Assembly: GCF_001642575.1 (NCBI RefSeq)
Contig: NZ_LXNG01000055.1
Coordinates: 1 to 64,000, forward strand
DNA length: 64,000 nucleotides
Source of the DNA: Xanthomonas floridensis
GTDB lineage: Bacteria > Pseudomonadota > Gammaproteobacteria > Xanthomonadales > Xanthomonadaceae
Direction of reading: 5' to 3'
The notes beneath the pieces are model-generated. The model ran no database searches, had not been told where the DNA came from, and worked only from the letters and a program-made list of their open reading frames with translations. The position numbers were made by a program, and so were the translations under genes. Below, piece after piece: positions 54,003 through 63,243 of this stretch; the stretch's first letter is position 1; each line of letters starts with the position of its first letter.

Positions 54003-55585
54003 GCGCAGCGGCCGCCACCGGCCAGAGCGCCGGCGGCAGCGCAGGCCGCGAGAAGGCCAGTCCGGGCGCGTGGCTGGCGGTGCTGGCCGGCACCATCGGC
54101 TCGTTCATGGCCACGCTGGACATCTCCATCGTCAACGCCGCGCTGCCCACCATCCAGGGCGAGGTGGGCGCCAGCGGCACTGAAGGCACCTGGATCTCCA
54201 CCGCCTACCTGGTGGCCGAGATCATCATGATCCCGCTCACCGGCTGGTTCGTGCGCACGCTGGGCCTGCGCAACTTCCTGCTGATCTGCGCGGTGATGTT
54301 CACCGCCTTCTCGGTGGTGTGCGGCCTGTCGACCTCGTTGCCGATGATGATCATCGGCCGTGTCGGCCAGGGCCTGGCCGGTGGCGCGCTGATTCCGACC
54401 GCGCTGACCATCGTGGCCACCCGGCTGCCGCCCAGCCAGCAGACCATGGGCACCGCGCTGTTCGGCATGACCGTGATCATGGGACCGGTGATCGGCCCGC
54501 TGCTGGGCGGCTGGCTCACCGAAAACGTCAGCTGGCACTACGCATTTTTCATCAACGTGCCGATCTGCGTGGGCCTGGTGGCGCTGCTGCTGCTGGGGCT
54601 GGAGCATGAGAAGGGCAACTGGGCCGGCCTGCTCGATGCCGACTGGCTGGGCATCTACGGCCTCACCGCCGGGCTGGGCGGGCTGACCGTGGTGCTGGAG
54701 GAAGGCCAGCGCGAGCGCTGGTTCGAATCCAGCGAGATCAACACGCTGAGCGTGATCGCGCTCAGCGGTTTCATCGCGTTGATCGTTGGCCAGTTCCGCA
54801 AGCGCGCACCGGTCATCCACCTGTCGCTGCTGCTGCATCGCAGCTTCGGCGCGGTGTTCATCATGATCATGGCGGTGGGCATGATCCTGTTCGGCGTGAT
54901 GTACATGATTCCGCAGTTCCTGGCGGTGATCTCCGGCTACAACACCGAGCAGGCCGGCTATGTGCTGCTGCTGTCCGGTCTGCCCACCGTGCTGCTGATG
55001 CCGATGATGCCCAAACTGCTCGAAGTGGTGGACGTGCGCATCCTGGTGATCGCCGGCCTGCTGTGCTTTGCCGCCGCCTGTTTCGTCAACCTGTCGCTGA
55101 CCGCCGACACGGTGGGCATGCATTTCGTCGCCGGGCAGCTGCTGCAGGGCTGCGGGTTGGCGCTGGCGATGATGTCGCTCAACCAGGCGGCCATTTCCTC
55201 GGTGCCACCGGAACTGGCCGGCGATGCCTCGGGTCTGTTCAATGCCGGCCGCAACCTGGGCGGTTCGGTCGGCCTGGCGCTGATCTCCACCTTCCAGGAG
55301 CGGCGCATGACCTTCCACACCGAGACCATCGGCAGCTCGATCACCGCCAATGCCCCGCGTGCGCAGGAGGCGCTGGCCGGCCTGAGCGCGCAGATGCAGG
55401 GCAGCGCAGGGGGCGAGGCGGCGATTCGCTCGATAGCGCAGTTCGCGCGGGTGGTGCAACAGCAGGCGCTGGTGATGACCTACAGCGACCTGTTCTGGAT
55501 CTTCGGCATGATCGTGGTGTGCACGATCCCGCTGGCCTTTTTGCTCAAGCCGTTACCCAAGGGGACGCACCTTGCGATGCATTGA
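53999..55585 (+). CDS. emrB: EmrB-type MFS drug exporter (DHA2)
   Basis: 528-residue inner-membrane drug:H+ antiporter with 14 predicted helices. DHA2/EmrB marks are SFMATLDISIVNAALPTIQGE in helix 1, WISTAYLVAEIIMIPLTGW, GRVGQGLAGGALIPTALTI and VIMGPVIGPLLGGWLTENVSWHYAFFINVPI. It overlaps emrA by four bases, and the outer-membrane factor starts five bases after its stop codon. Hydrophobic toxins or plant phenolics are typical cargo for the family; the actual substrate is not known. Confidence 0.95.
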   Translation: MSAAAATGQSAGGSAGREKASPGAWLAVLAGTIGSFMATLDISIVNAALPTIQGEVGASGTEGTWISTAYLVAEIIMIPLTGWFVRTLGLRNFLLICAVMFTAFSVVCGLSTSLPMMIIGRVGQGLAGGALIPTALTIVATRLPPSQQTMGTALFGMTVIMGPVIGPLLGGWLTENVSWHYAFFINVPICVGLVALLLLGLEHEKGNWAGLLDADWLGIYGLTAGLGGLTVVLEEGQRERWFESSEINTLSVIALSGFIALIVGQFRKRAPVIHLSLLLHRSFGAVFIMIMAVGMILFGVMYMIPQFLAVISGYNTEQAGYVLLLSGLPTVLLMPMMPKLLEVVDVRILVIAGLLCFAAACFVNLSLTADTVGMHFVAGQLLQGCGLALAMMSLNQAAISSVPPELAGDASGLFNAGRNLGGSVGLALISTFQERRMTFHTETIGSSITANAPRAQEALAGLSAQMQGSAGGEAAIRSIAQFARVVQQQALVMTYSDLFWIFGMIVVCTIPLAFLLKPLPKGTHLAMH

Positions 55586-55589
55586 TTCC

Positions 55590-57080
55590 ATGCGCCTGCT
55601 CCGCATGCCGCTGGCCGCGGCGTTGAGCGCCGTCGTGCTCGGCGGCTGCATGCTCGGCCCCAATTACACCAAGGCCCCGCCGGTGGCCGAGGCGGCCATG
55701 CAGGCCCCGGCGCTGCATCGCGCCAGCGGCGCCGAGGTGGTGGCCGCCGCACCGTTGAACCACTGGTGGGAAGACCTGCACGACCCGACCCTGACCCAGC
55801 TGGTGACCCAGGCGCTGGCCGACAGCCCCAACCTGCGTGCGGCGCAGGCACGGCTGCGCGCCAACCGCGCACTGGCCCGCCAGCGCCGTGCCGAGCGTCT
55901 GCCCAAGCTCAACGCCAGCGCAGTGTATGCGTATGCCGAGCCGCCGCAGACCATCGTCGATACGCTGGGCGGCTTGCAGAACGGTCAGAACGGTCAGCCA
56001 CCGGCACAGGGCAGCGAGGCGCTGGATCTGGAAAAGACCCAGATCTACAGCGCCGGTTTCGACGCCAGCTGGGAGCTGGATTTCTTCGGCCGTCGGCGTC
56101 GTGCCGCCGAAGGCGCACTGGCCCAGGCACAGGCGTCCGAGGCCGAACTGGCCGACGCACAGGTGCAGCTGGCCGCCGAAGTCGGGCAGGTGTACCTCAA
56201 CTACCGTGGCCTGCAGGCGCGGCTGGCGATCGCCGATGCCAATCTGGCCAAGATCCGCCAATCGCTGCAGCTGGTGCAGCAACGCCGGACCCAGGGTGCC
56301 GCGTCGGACCTGCAGGTCGAACAGATCGCCACCCAGGTGCAGCAGCAGGAGGCGCAACGCCTGCCGCTGGAAATGCAGGCGCAGGAAGCGCAGGACCAGC
56401 TCGCGCTGATGGTTGGGCGCGAGCCCGGCGCGCTGGACGCCCAGTTGAGCACGGCCCAGCCGTTGCCGATGCTGCCCGCCCAGGTGCGCGTGGACGATGC
56501 CGGCGCGCTGATCCGCCGTCGCCCGGACGTGCGCAAGGCCGAGCGCGAGCTGGCTGCCTCCAGCGCACAGATCGGCGAGGCGCTGAACGGCTATTTCCCG
56601 CAGGTGACCCTGCTGGGCGGCCTGAGCTGGGTGGCCGGCTCACCAAGCGATTTCAATTCCGATGCGTTGACCACCCTGGCGGTGCCGATGCTGCGCTGGT
56701 CGATCTTCGATTTCGGCAAGACCCGTGCGCAAGTGGATCAGGCGCGCGCCGGCAACGCCGGTCGCGAGGCGGCCTACGAGGCGGCAGTACTAGGTGCCCT
56801 GCAGGATGCCAATGCAGCGCTGTCGCGTTTCGGTTCGGCGCGCAAGCAGCTGGTGGTGGCGCGCCAGGCCGAAGCCTCGGCCACGCGCTCTGCCGGGCTG
56901 ATGCAGCAACGCCGCGATGCCGGCGCCACCTCGTCGATCGATCTGCTGGATGTGCAGCGCCAGCAGCTCTCCGCGCAGGACGCCGCCGCGCAGGCGCAGG
57001 TGCAACTGCTGGTGAACTACGTGGCCTTGCAGAAGAGCCTGGGGCTGGGCTGGAGCGAGGCGCCGCAGGAAACGCAGTGA
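55590..57080 (+). CDS. Outer-membrane efflux factor (NodT/TolC-type lipoprotein)
   Basis: 496-residue outer-membrane channel protein. The signal ends in the lipobox VLGGC (Cys at about residue 21) followed by MLGPNYTKAP, as in NodT-type factors. Two OMF repeats follow, each with long coiled-coil helices: first around NHWWEDLHDPTLTQLV to VGQVYLNYRGLQARL, second around RRRPDVRKAERELAASSAQIGEA. The ATG at 55590 is five bases past the emrB stop; an in-frame TTG at 55572 is less likely. It completes a three-part EmrAB-OMF pump. Confidence 0.92.
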   Translation: MRLLRMPLAAALSAVVLGGCMLGPNYTKAPPVAEAAMQAPALHRASGAEVVAAAPLNHWWEDLHDPTLTQLVTQALADSPNLRAAQARLRANRALARQRRAERLPKLNASAVYAYAEPPQTIVDTLGGLQNGQNGQPPAQGSEALDLEKTQIYSAGFDASWELDFFGRRRRAAEGALAQAQASEAELADAQVQLAAEVGQVYLNYRGLQARLAIADANLAKIRQSLQLVQQRRTQGAASDLQVEQIATQVQQQEAQRLPLEMQAQEAQDQLALMVGREPGALDAQLSTAQPLPMLPAQVRVDDAGALIRRRPDVRKAERELAASSAQIGEALNGYFPQVTLLGGLSWVAGSPSDFNSDALTTLAVPMLRWSIFDFGKTRAQVDQARAGNAGREAAYEAAVLGALQDANAALSRFGSARKQLVVARQAEASATRSAGLMQQRRDAGATSSIDLLDVQRQQLSAQDAAAQAQVQLLVNYVALQKSLGLGWSEAPQETQ

Positions 57081-57600
57081 GGCGCCGGCGGTTGCAGTAT
57101 CGGAAGGCGGCTATCGTGAGGCGGGCGCGGGCTGGAGCGGCCTGCGCCGGTTTCACTGGCAGGTGCAGGCAGCACCCGCCTGGCCGGAGTCACGACGACG
57201 CAGTGCTGCCGTCGCTGGCGTGCCAACCTCGATGGTCCGATGCCACTGACAGATGCGTGTCTCGTGCGGGGATGGCGATGGTGGGTTCGGAGATCATTTT
57301 CTGTATCGACCCCATCGCACGAGTGAGAGTCTTGCGCGAGTGAGCCTCTTGGTCGCTGAGCTGCAACAGCCGGGATTGCGTGACCTGCGACAGCCCGGGT
57401 TGTCGCTACGCGTAGTGACGCGGCCCGCACGGCGGTTCGCACCGCGCCGGCGGCCGATCACAGCGGCATGCAATATCCCGGGAGGGTCCGCTTTCCCGCA
57501 CATCCCCGGCTAGTCGGTCCTGCAGCGGACACAGGCTTTTGTCATGATGGCGCGCAGACTCCGTGCATGGCGCCTGCGCCTGCCGCCATCGAGAGAATGC
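57081..57600. other. Spacer upstream of potGHI, no gene
   Basis: 520 bp. No recognisable repeat or clear promoter, and no ORF with a family-like sequence. It must contain the potG promoter unless potGHI is read from the efflux operon. Confidence 0.45.
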
Positions 57601-58731
57601 ATGTCACTGCCCGAGGCCATGTCGCCACCTTCCAGCCCTGCCGATGCCGGTTATCTGTCCATCGAGGCGGTGCGCAAGGAGTTCGATGGCTTCGTTGCGG
57701 TGGACGACGTCAGCCTGCAGATCCGCAAGGGCGAAATCTTCGCGCTGCTGGGCGGGTCGGGCAGTGGCAAATCCACCTTGCTGCGCTGTCTGGCCGGTTT
57801 CGAGCGGCCCACCAAGGGGCGCATCACCCTGGATCGCCAGCCCATCGACGCGCTGCCGCCGTACGAGCGGCCGATCAACATGATGTTCCAGTCGTATGCG
57901 CTGTTTCCGCATATGAGCGTGGAGCAGAACATCGCCTTCGGGCTCAAGCAGGAAGGGCTGTCGAAGGCGGCGGTCACCGCCCGTGTCGGCGAGATGCTGG
58001 AGCTGGTGCAGCTGGGCGCGCTGGCCCGGCGCAAGCCGCATCAGTTGTCCGGGGGCCAGCAGCAACGGGTGGCGCTGGCGCGCTCGCTGGCCAAGCGGCC
58101 CAAGCTGCTGTTGCTGGACGAGCCGATGGGCGCGCTGGACAAGAAGCTGCGCTCGCAGATGCAGCTGGAACTGGTCAACATCATCGAGACCTCCGGCGTC
58201 ACCTGCGTGATGGTGACTCACGACCAGGAAGAGGCGATGACCATGGCCACGCGCATCGCGCTGATGGACCAGGGCTGGATCCAGCAGGTCGGCACGCCGG
58301 ACGAAATCTACGAACAGCCGGCCAATCGCTTCGCCGCTGAATTCATCGGTTCGGTGAATCTGGTCGATGCGGTCATTGCCGAGGATCAACCGGACTACGT
58401 CGCCTTGAAGACGCCTGCCTTCGACGCCCCGATCCGGATCGGCCATGGCATCACCGGCTTCGAAGGGCAGGCGGTGGCGTTTGCGCTGCGCCCGGAAAAG
58501 CTCGCCATCGGCAAGGACGAGCCGGCGCAGTCCTGCAACAAGGCGCAAGGCGTGATCGAAGATATCGCCTACTTCGGCAGCCATTCGGTCTACCACGTGC
58601 GCCTGCCCAGTGGGGTCAAGCTGATGGCCAACTTCGCCAATCGCCAGCGCTGGGCCAGCGAAGCGCTGACCTGGGGCGATGCGGTGTGGGTGGGCTGGGG
58701 CGAGGACGACGGCGTGGTGCTCACCGCATGA
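57601..58731 (+). CDS. potG: Putrescine ABC importer ATPase
   Basis: 376-residue ABC ATPase. It has Walker A GGSGSGKST, the Q-loop FQSYALFPHM, the signature LSGGQQQR, Walker B LLLLDEPMGALD, and the switch His in VTHDQEEAM. A C-terminal TOBE domain (about 290-376) is typical of PotA/PotG importers. The start at 57601 follows GAGAGA; 19 codons upstream in frame are not needed. The stop overlaps the potH start. With PotH, PotI and PotF it forms a putrescine uptake system. Confidence 0.93.
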   Translation: MSLPEAMSPPSSPADAGYLSIEAVRKEFDGFVAVDDVSLQIRKGEIFALLGGSGSGKSTLLRCLAGFERPTKGRITLDRQPIDALPPYERPINMMFQSYALFPHMSVEQNIAFGLKQEGLSKAAVTARVGEMLELVQLGALARRKPHQLSGGQQQRVALARSLAKRPKLLLLDEPMGALDKKLRSQMQLELVNIIETSGVTCVMVTHDQEEAMTMATRIALMDQGWIQQVGTPDEIYEQPANRFAAEFIGSVNLVDAVIAEDQPDYVALKTPAFDAPIRIGHGITGFEGQAVAFALRPEKLAIGKDEPAQSCNKAQGVIEDIAYFGSHSVYHVRLPSGVKLMANFANRQRWASEALTWGDAVWVGWGEDDGVVLTA

Positions 58732-59639
58732 CGCGCCTGTTCCGTCGCGGGGTGCCGGGCGCGCGCTGGGGCGTGATCGCCGCGCCATATCTCTGGTTGC
58801 TGGTGTTCTTCGCGATCCCGTTCCTGATCGTGTTGAAAATCTCGTTTGCCGAGCGCGCCACCGCGATGCCGCCGTACACGCCGCTGTTCGCGTCTGCGGC
58901 CGATGGCGCGGTGAGCGTCAAGTTGCATCTGGGCAATTATCTGGTGCTGTTGCGCGACAGCCAGTACGTGGCCGCGTACCTGAGTTCGATCAAGATCGCG
59001 GCGATTTCCACCGCACTGGCGCTGCTGATCGGCTATCCGATGGCGTATGTGATCGCACGCCTGCCACTGGCCACGCGCAACGTGGCGATGATGCTGGTGG
59101 TGCTGCCGTCGTGGACCTCGTTCCTGATCCGTGTCTACGCATGGATCGGCATCCTCGATGGCAATGGTCTGCTCAATCAGGCGTTGCTGGCGATCGGTGT
59201 GATCCGGCAGCCGCTGCAGTTGCTGTACACGCCGATCGCCGCCTACATCGGCATCGTCTATTGCTACCTGCCGTTCATGGTATTGCCCCTGTACGCCAAC
59301 CTGGTCAAGCACGACCAGCGCCTGCTGGAGGCGGCCTACGATCTTGGCGCGCGTCCGTGGCAGGCGTTTGTGCGCATCACCTTGCCGCTGTCGCGCAACG
59401 GCATCGTGGCCGGCTGCATGCTGGTGATGATTCCTGCGGTGGGCGAGTTCGTCATTCCGGAAATGCTCGGCGGCCCGAACACCTTGATGATCGGCCGCGT
59501 GTTGTGGGGCGAATTCTTCAATAATCGCGACTGGCCGGTGGCCGCAGCGGTGGCCACGGTCATGTTGCTGGTGCTGCTGGTGCCGATCGTGATCTTCCAC
59601 CGTTACCAGCAGCGCGAGCTCGAAGGGCGGCTGACATGA
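58728..59639 (+). CDS. potH: Putrescine ABC importer permease
   Basis: 303-residue inner-membrane permease of the PotB/PotH type with six predicted helices. The binding-protein-dependent transport EAA loop appears as EAAYDLGARPWQAFVRITLPLS near residue 200. SWTSFLIRVYAWIGIL and GEFVIPEMLGG are typical of polyamine permeases. It overlaps potG by ATGA at the start and potI by ATGA at the end, so the three are translationally coupled. Confidence 0.93.
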   Translation: MTRLFRRGVPGARWGVIAAPYLWLLVFFAIPFLIVLKISFAERATAMPPYTPLFASAADGAVSVKLHLGNYLVLLRDSQYVAAYLSSIKIAAISTALALLIGYPMAYVIARLPLATRNVAMMLVVLPSWTSFLIRVYAWIGILDGNGLLNQALLAIGVIRQPLQLLYTPIAAYIGIVYCYLPFMVLPLYANLVKHDQRLLEAAYDLGARPWQAFVRITLPLSRNGIVAGCMLVMIPAVGEFVIPEMLGGPNTLMIGRVLWGEFFNNRDWPVAAAVATVMLLVLLVPIVIFHRYQQRELEGRLT

Positions 59640-60484
59640 TGCGCGCCTCGCGCGGTGGGCGCGTACTGGGCAGCAGCGTGCTCGCGCTGGGGTTCGGCTT
59701 TTTGTATCTGCCGATCCTGTTGCTGATGGTGTACTCGTTCAACGCCTCGCGCCTGGCCACGGTGTGGGGCGGCTTTTCCACCCGCTGGTATGGCGAATTG
59801 CTGCGCGACCGGCAACTGCTGGACGCGGCCTGGGTCAGCCTGGAAGTCGCGTTCTGGACCGCCTGCGCATCTACCGTGCTCGGCACCATGGCGGCCATGG
59901 CGATGGTGCGCATGCGCAGATTCCCAGGCAAGACCGTGTTCGGTGCCTTGATCACCGCGCCGCTGGTGATGCCGGAGGTCATCATCGGGCTGTCGATCCT
60001 GTTGCTGCTGGTCTCGATGGGCGGGGTGCTCGGCATCGCGCCACGCGGCGCGGTGGCGATCTGGGTGGCGCACGTCACCTTCACCGTGTCGTTCGTGACG
60101 GTGGTGATTTCTTCGCGCCTGCAGGAGCTGGACCGCTCGCTGGAAGAGGCCGCGATGGACCTGGGCGCAACGCCACTGAAGGTGTTCTTCCTGATCACCT
60201 TGCCGATCATCGCTCCGGCCCTGGCCTCGGGCTGGCTGCTGGCCTTTACGCTGTCGCTGGACGATGTGGTGATCGCCAGCTTCCTGGCCGGGCCCAGTTC
60301 CACCACGCTGCCGATCAAGGTGTTTTCGTCGGTACGGCTGGGCATCAGCCCCAAGATCAACGCACTGGCCACGCTGATGGTGCTGGCAGTCTCGATTGCC
60401 GCGGTGATCGGCTGGTGGCTGCTGGCGCGCAGCGAAAAACGCCGCCTGCGCGATCAGCAGCTGGCACAGCAAGCGATTGCCTGA
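59636..60484 (+). CDS. potI: Putrescine ABC importer permease
   Basis: 282-residue inner-membrane permease of the PotC/PotI type with six helices. It opens with FLYLPILLLMVYSFNASRL, and the EAA loop reads EEAAMDLGATPLKVFFLITLPII. LSLDDVVIASFLAGPSSTTLPIKVFS is a strong PotC/PotI mark. Four-base overlap with potH. Last gene of the transporter operon; no hairpin terminator was seen after it. Confidence 0.93.
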   Translation: MMRASRGGRVLGSSVLALGFGFLYLPILLLMVYSFNASRLATVWGGFSTRWYGELLRDRQLLDAAWVSLEVAFWTACASTVLGTMAAMAMVRMRRFPGKTVFGALITAPLVMPEVIIGLSILLLLVSMGGVLGIAPRGAVAIWVAHVTFTVSFVTVVISSRLQELDRSLEEAAMDLGATPLKVFFLITLPIIAPALASGWLLAFTLSLDDVVIASFLAGPSSTTLPIKVFSSVRLGISPKINALATLMVLAVSIAAVIGWWLLARSEKRRLRDQQLAQQAIA

Positions 60485-60640
60485 GCATGCTTTCGCGTTC
60501 ATGCGGTGAATGCACCCTCGGCACTCGTCCGCCAGATGGGCGTAGACGCTCATGGCGCCGATAGATGCGGACGCTGCAGGTCGCCTCCGGGCGCTCGTTG
60601 CGCTTGCCGCTGATGAACACAGCAGTGTGATCGGCGGTTC

Positions 60641-61051
60641 TTACCTGGCCGGTGGCGTGTAACCGTTGTCCCAGGGCTCTGGCTTGGTCAGGTAGCACTG
60701 GTATTCGGCCCTGATGGCATAGCCGTGTTGCTCGACGCCGGGTTGCTCGTCGGCGCGCTCCTTGCGGTTGTTCTTGTCGTCGTTCTTGGACGTTCGCTTC
60801 TCGGGAAAGATCGCAACCAGGTTCGGCGACGAACGCGCGGTGATGAGTTGGCGGATGGCGGTGTCCGCGCAGGCCTGCTGCGCTTCTTCCTCGCAAGGTT
60901 GCGCGGGATCGGGCTGCAGGCTGGTGCAATTCACGGTGACAAACCCGGCCGGTCCGGGCCGGGGGCCACGCAACAGGTCCTGGACGGCGGCGCATCCAGG
61001 CAGGCACGCGCTGGTGCCAAGGACAACCAGAACAATCAGATTCCGGCGCAT
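60641..61051 (-). CDS. Small putative lipoprotein
   Basis: 136-residue secreted protein. The signal peptide MRRNLIVLVVLGTSACLPGC ends in the lipobox LPGC (Cys20). The mature part is hydrophilic, with several cysteines (VNCTSLQPDP, QPCEEEAQQACAD, YQCYLTKPEPW), a charged Lys/Asn/Glu linker, and the end GYTPPAR. GGAAGA precedes the ATG. I do not recognise a family; it resembles uncharacterised Xanthomonadaceae lipoproteins. It is on the opposite strand to its neighbours, so it is not part of the polyamine units. Confidence 0.75.
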   Translation of the reverse strand: MRRNLIVLVVLGTSACLPGCAAVQDLLRGPRPGPAGFVTVNCTSLQPDPAQPCEEEAQQACADTAIRQLITARSSPNLVAIFPEKRTSKNDDKNNRKERADEQPGVEQHGYAIRAEYQCYLTKPEPWDNGYTPPAR

Positions 61052-61313
61052 CGTGGTGGTCTTCCATGAATGGATCTTTCAACTGCGCGATGCTAGAGCA
61101 CTTTGCGTAATTGACACATGGGCCAGGGCAGGCCTCTTTCCGTTCCATGGTGCTGCAGGCGCTCTTCAGAGGCCGCACGGTGCGCGTTGCACGATGGAGT
61201 GCGGCATCGCGTCGCGGGAGCGGAAAACACAGCGTTGCACTGATTTCAGCCGGCTGTGACGCGGCTACAACTTTCCGGCGACTAGCATGGCCGCCTTGCT
61301 ACTGGAGAACGCC

Positions 61314-62678
61314 ATGCCCTACGACACCGTCAACCCGGCCAATGGCCAGGTCGAGCACACCCAGCACACCCTGGACGCTGCCGGCATCGAAGCGCGCCTG
61401 GCCGCATCGGCCAAGGCATTTCCGGCCTGGGCCGCGTTGCCGCTGGTCGAGCGCGGCGCGTTGCTGCGACGCGTCGGCGAAGAGTTGACCAGGCGGCGCG
61501 ATGACCTGCAACGCATCATGACCGTCGAAATGGGCAAGCTGCGCCACGAGGCGTTGGCCGAAGTCGACAAGTGTGCTCAGGCCTGTGCGTATTACGCCGA
61601 TCATGGGGCCGAGTACCTGGCGCCGCACGAGATTCCAACCGAGGCGCAGTCCAGCTATGTGCGCTATGAGCCGTTGGGCTGCGTGTTTGCGGTAATGCCC
61701 TGGAATTTTCCGTTGTGGCAGGCATTTCGGTTCCTGGCGCCCGGCCTGATGGCCGGCAACGTGTCGCTGCTCAAGCACGCCAGCAATGTGCCGCGTTGCG
61801 CGGATGCCATGAAGCAGGTGCTGGACGCCGCCGGTATTCCGCCAGGCGTGTTCGATGTGTTGCACATCGACAACGACCAGGCCGCCGATGTCCTGCGCGA
61901 CGACCGGATTGCCGCGGTGACCTTGACCGGCAGCGAACGCGCCGGGCGCTCGCTCGCTGCCAACGCTGGCGATCAGTTGAAGAAGTGCGTGATGGAACTG
62001 GGTGGCAGCGATGCCTTCATCGTGCTGGACGATGCGGAATTGGAGCACACGGTGGAGTCGGCGGTGCAGTCGCGTTTCGACAACAGCGGGCAGACCTGCA
62101 TCGCGGCCAAGCGCTTCATCGTGGTCGATGCCATCGCCGACCAGTTCATCGAGCGCTTTGTCGCCGCTGCATCCAGGCGTGTGGTCGGTGACCCGCAGCA
62201 GGAAGGCACGACGCTCGCACCGATGGCACGCGCCGACCTGCGCGACGAATTGCACAAGCAGGTGCAGGCCAGCGTGGAGAAGGGCGCCAAGGTATTGCTG
62301 GGCGGCAAACCGGTATCGGGCTCGCATGCAGGCTACCCGGCCACGATCCTCGACCAGGTCGCCCCTGGCATGCCGGCGTACGAGGAGGAATTCTTTGGCC
62401 CGGTGGCCTCGATCATTCGAGTGGCCGACGAAGCAGAAGCGGTGCGCGTGGCCAACGACACCAGCTTCGGCCTGGGCGGCAGCGTGTGGACGGCGGACGC
62501 CAAGCGCGGCGAACGCGTCGCCCAGCAGCTGCAATGCGGCGCAGCCTTCGTCAACTCGGTGGTCAAGAGCGATGTGCGGCTACCGTTTGGTGGCATCAAA
62601 CGCTCAGGCTTCGGTCGCGAGCTGGCCGATCACGGCATCCACGAGTTCATGAACATCAAGACGATCTATGTGGCTTGA
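61314..62678 (+). CDS. Succinate-semialdehyde dehydrogenase (Sad/GabD type)
   Basis: 454-residue aldehyde dehydrogenase. The start region MPYDTVNPANGQV and the blocks VMPWNFPLWQ, E228 in MELGGSDAFIVLDD, and C262 in NSGQTCIAAKRFIV give the catalytic pair and cofactor site. PFGGIKRSGFGREL closes the domain. The short N-terminus is like NAD-type Sad (YneI) more than GabD. GGAG precedes the ATG; an upstream ATG at 61287 is less suitable. It can oxidise succinate semialdehyde from GABA to succinate, and may also accept aminobutyraldehydes since no separate puuC is present. Confidence 0.87.
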   Translation: MPYDTVNPANGQVEHTQHTLDAAGIEARLAASAKAFPAWAALPLVERGALLRRVGEELTRRRDDLQRIMTVEMGKLRHEALAEVDKCAQACAYYADHGAEYLAPHEIPTEAQSSYVRYEPLGCVFAVMPWNFPLWQAFRFLAPGLMAGNVSLLKHASNVPRCADAMKQVLDAAGIPPGVFDVLHIDNDQAADVLRDDRIAAVTLTGSERAGRSLAANAGDQLKKCVMELGGSDAFIVLDDAELEHTVESAVQSRFDNSGQTCIAAKRFIVVDAIADQFIERFVAAASRRVVGDPQQEGTTLAPMARADLRDELHKQVQASVEKGAKVLLGGKPVSGSHAGYPATILDQVAPGMPAYEEEFFGPVASIIRVADEAEAVRVANDTSFGLGGSVWTADAKRGERVAQQLQCGAAFVNSVVKSDVRLPFGGIKRSGFGRELADHGIHEFMNIKTIYVA

Positions 62679-63243
62679 GGGCCGGGATTGGTGATTCGGG
62701 ATTCGGGATTCGCAAAGGCCGGGGCGCTTCCCTTCTCCCGCCGGGAGAAGGTGCCCGAAGGGCGGATGAGGGTGCGGGTCGCACTTGATGGTTGATTGTT
62801 GCTTAAAAAAGCACCTGGTAGCGCAGAGTCTTGAGCAGAGGCCTCAGGCAGAAGCAGAGGCCTCAGGCGAACGCTTCCGTGCCTTGCGGCACGGGTTAAT
62901 TTTGTTTCGGCAAAAGTAACCAAAACCATATCGCCCGACGCGATCCGGTGCGATGGAGTCGCACCGTTCCCCTGCGCTCCTCGCCACCGCGGCACGGCGC
63001 CCAAACTCGCTACGCTCAGACAGGGCGCCTCTTCGGCCACGCGTGGCTCCGGTTCTCGGCTCGCTCTAGGGCGAGGGTAAGCTAGAGCCAATTCCAAAAA
63101 CTAAAAAGCTAATAGCCAATATTTAGAAGCAGGGGCGAAGACCTGATAGTTAGAAATATCCAGCAGCTCGGCGCCGAAGCGAACAATCAGCAGTCAGGAA
63201 ACCCGCTCTACCCATTCCCGAATCCCCATTCCCGATTCCCAGC
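62679..63243. other. Spacer with dispersed repeats, no gene
   Basis: About 565 bp. From left to right: GGGATTCGGGATTCG direct repeats (about 62690-62712), the 44-bp repeat (62730-62773), a GCAGAGGCCTCAGGC duplication (about 62835-62869), a degenerate GTTAATTTTG/CAAAAGTAAC hairpin (62895-62920), an AT-rich stretch near 63095-63130, and an inverted CCCATTCCCGAATCCCC motif close to 63215-63240. No gene. Confidence 0.7.
62730..62773. repeat. 44-bp dispersed repeat (copy 2)
   Basis: Identical by eye to 48847-48890 and followed in the same order by a GTTA...TAAC hairpin 122 bp later (94 bp at the first locus). Confidence 0.85.

Noticed and set aside
53147..55459. 770-codon minus-strand ORF opposite emrA and emrB
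   Set aside because: His/Gln/Ala-rich mirror frame without family features.
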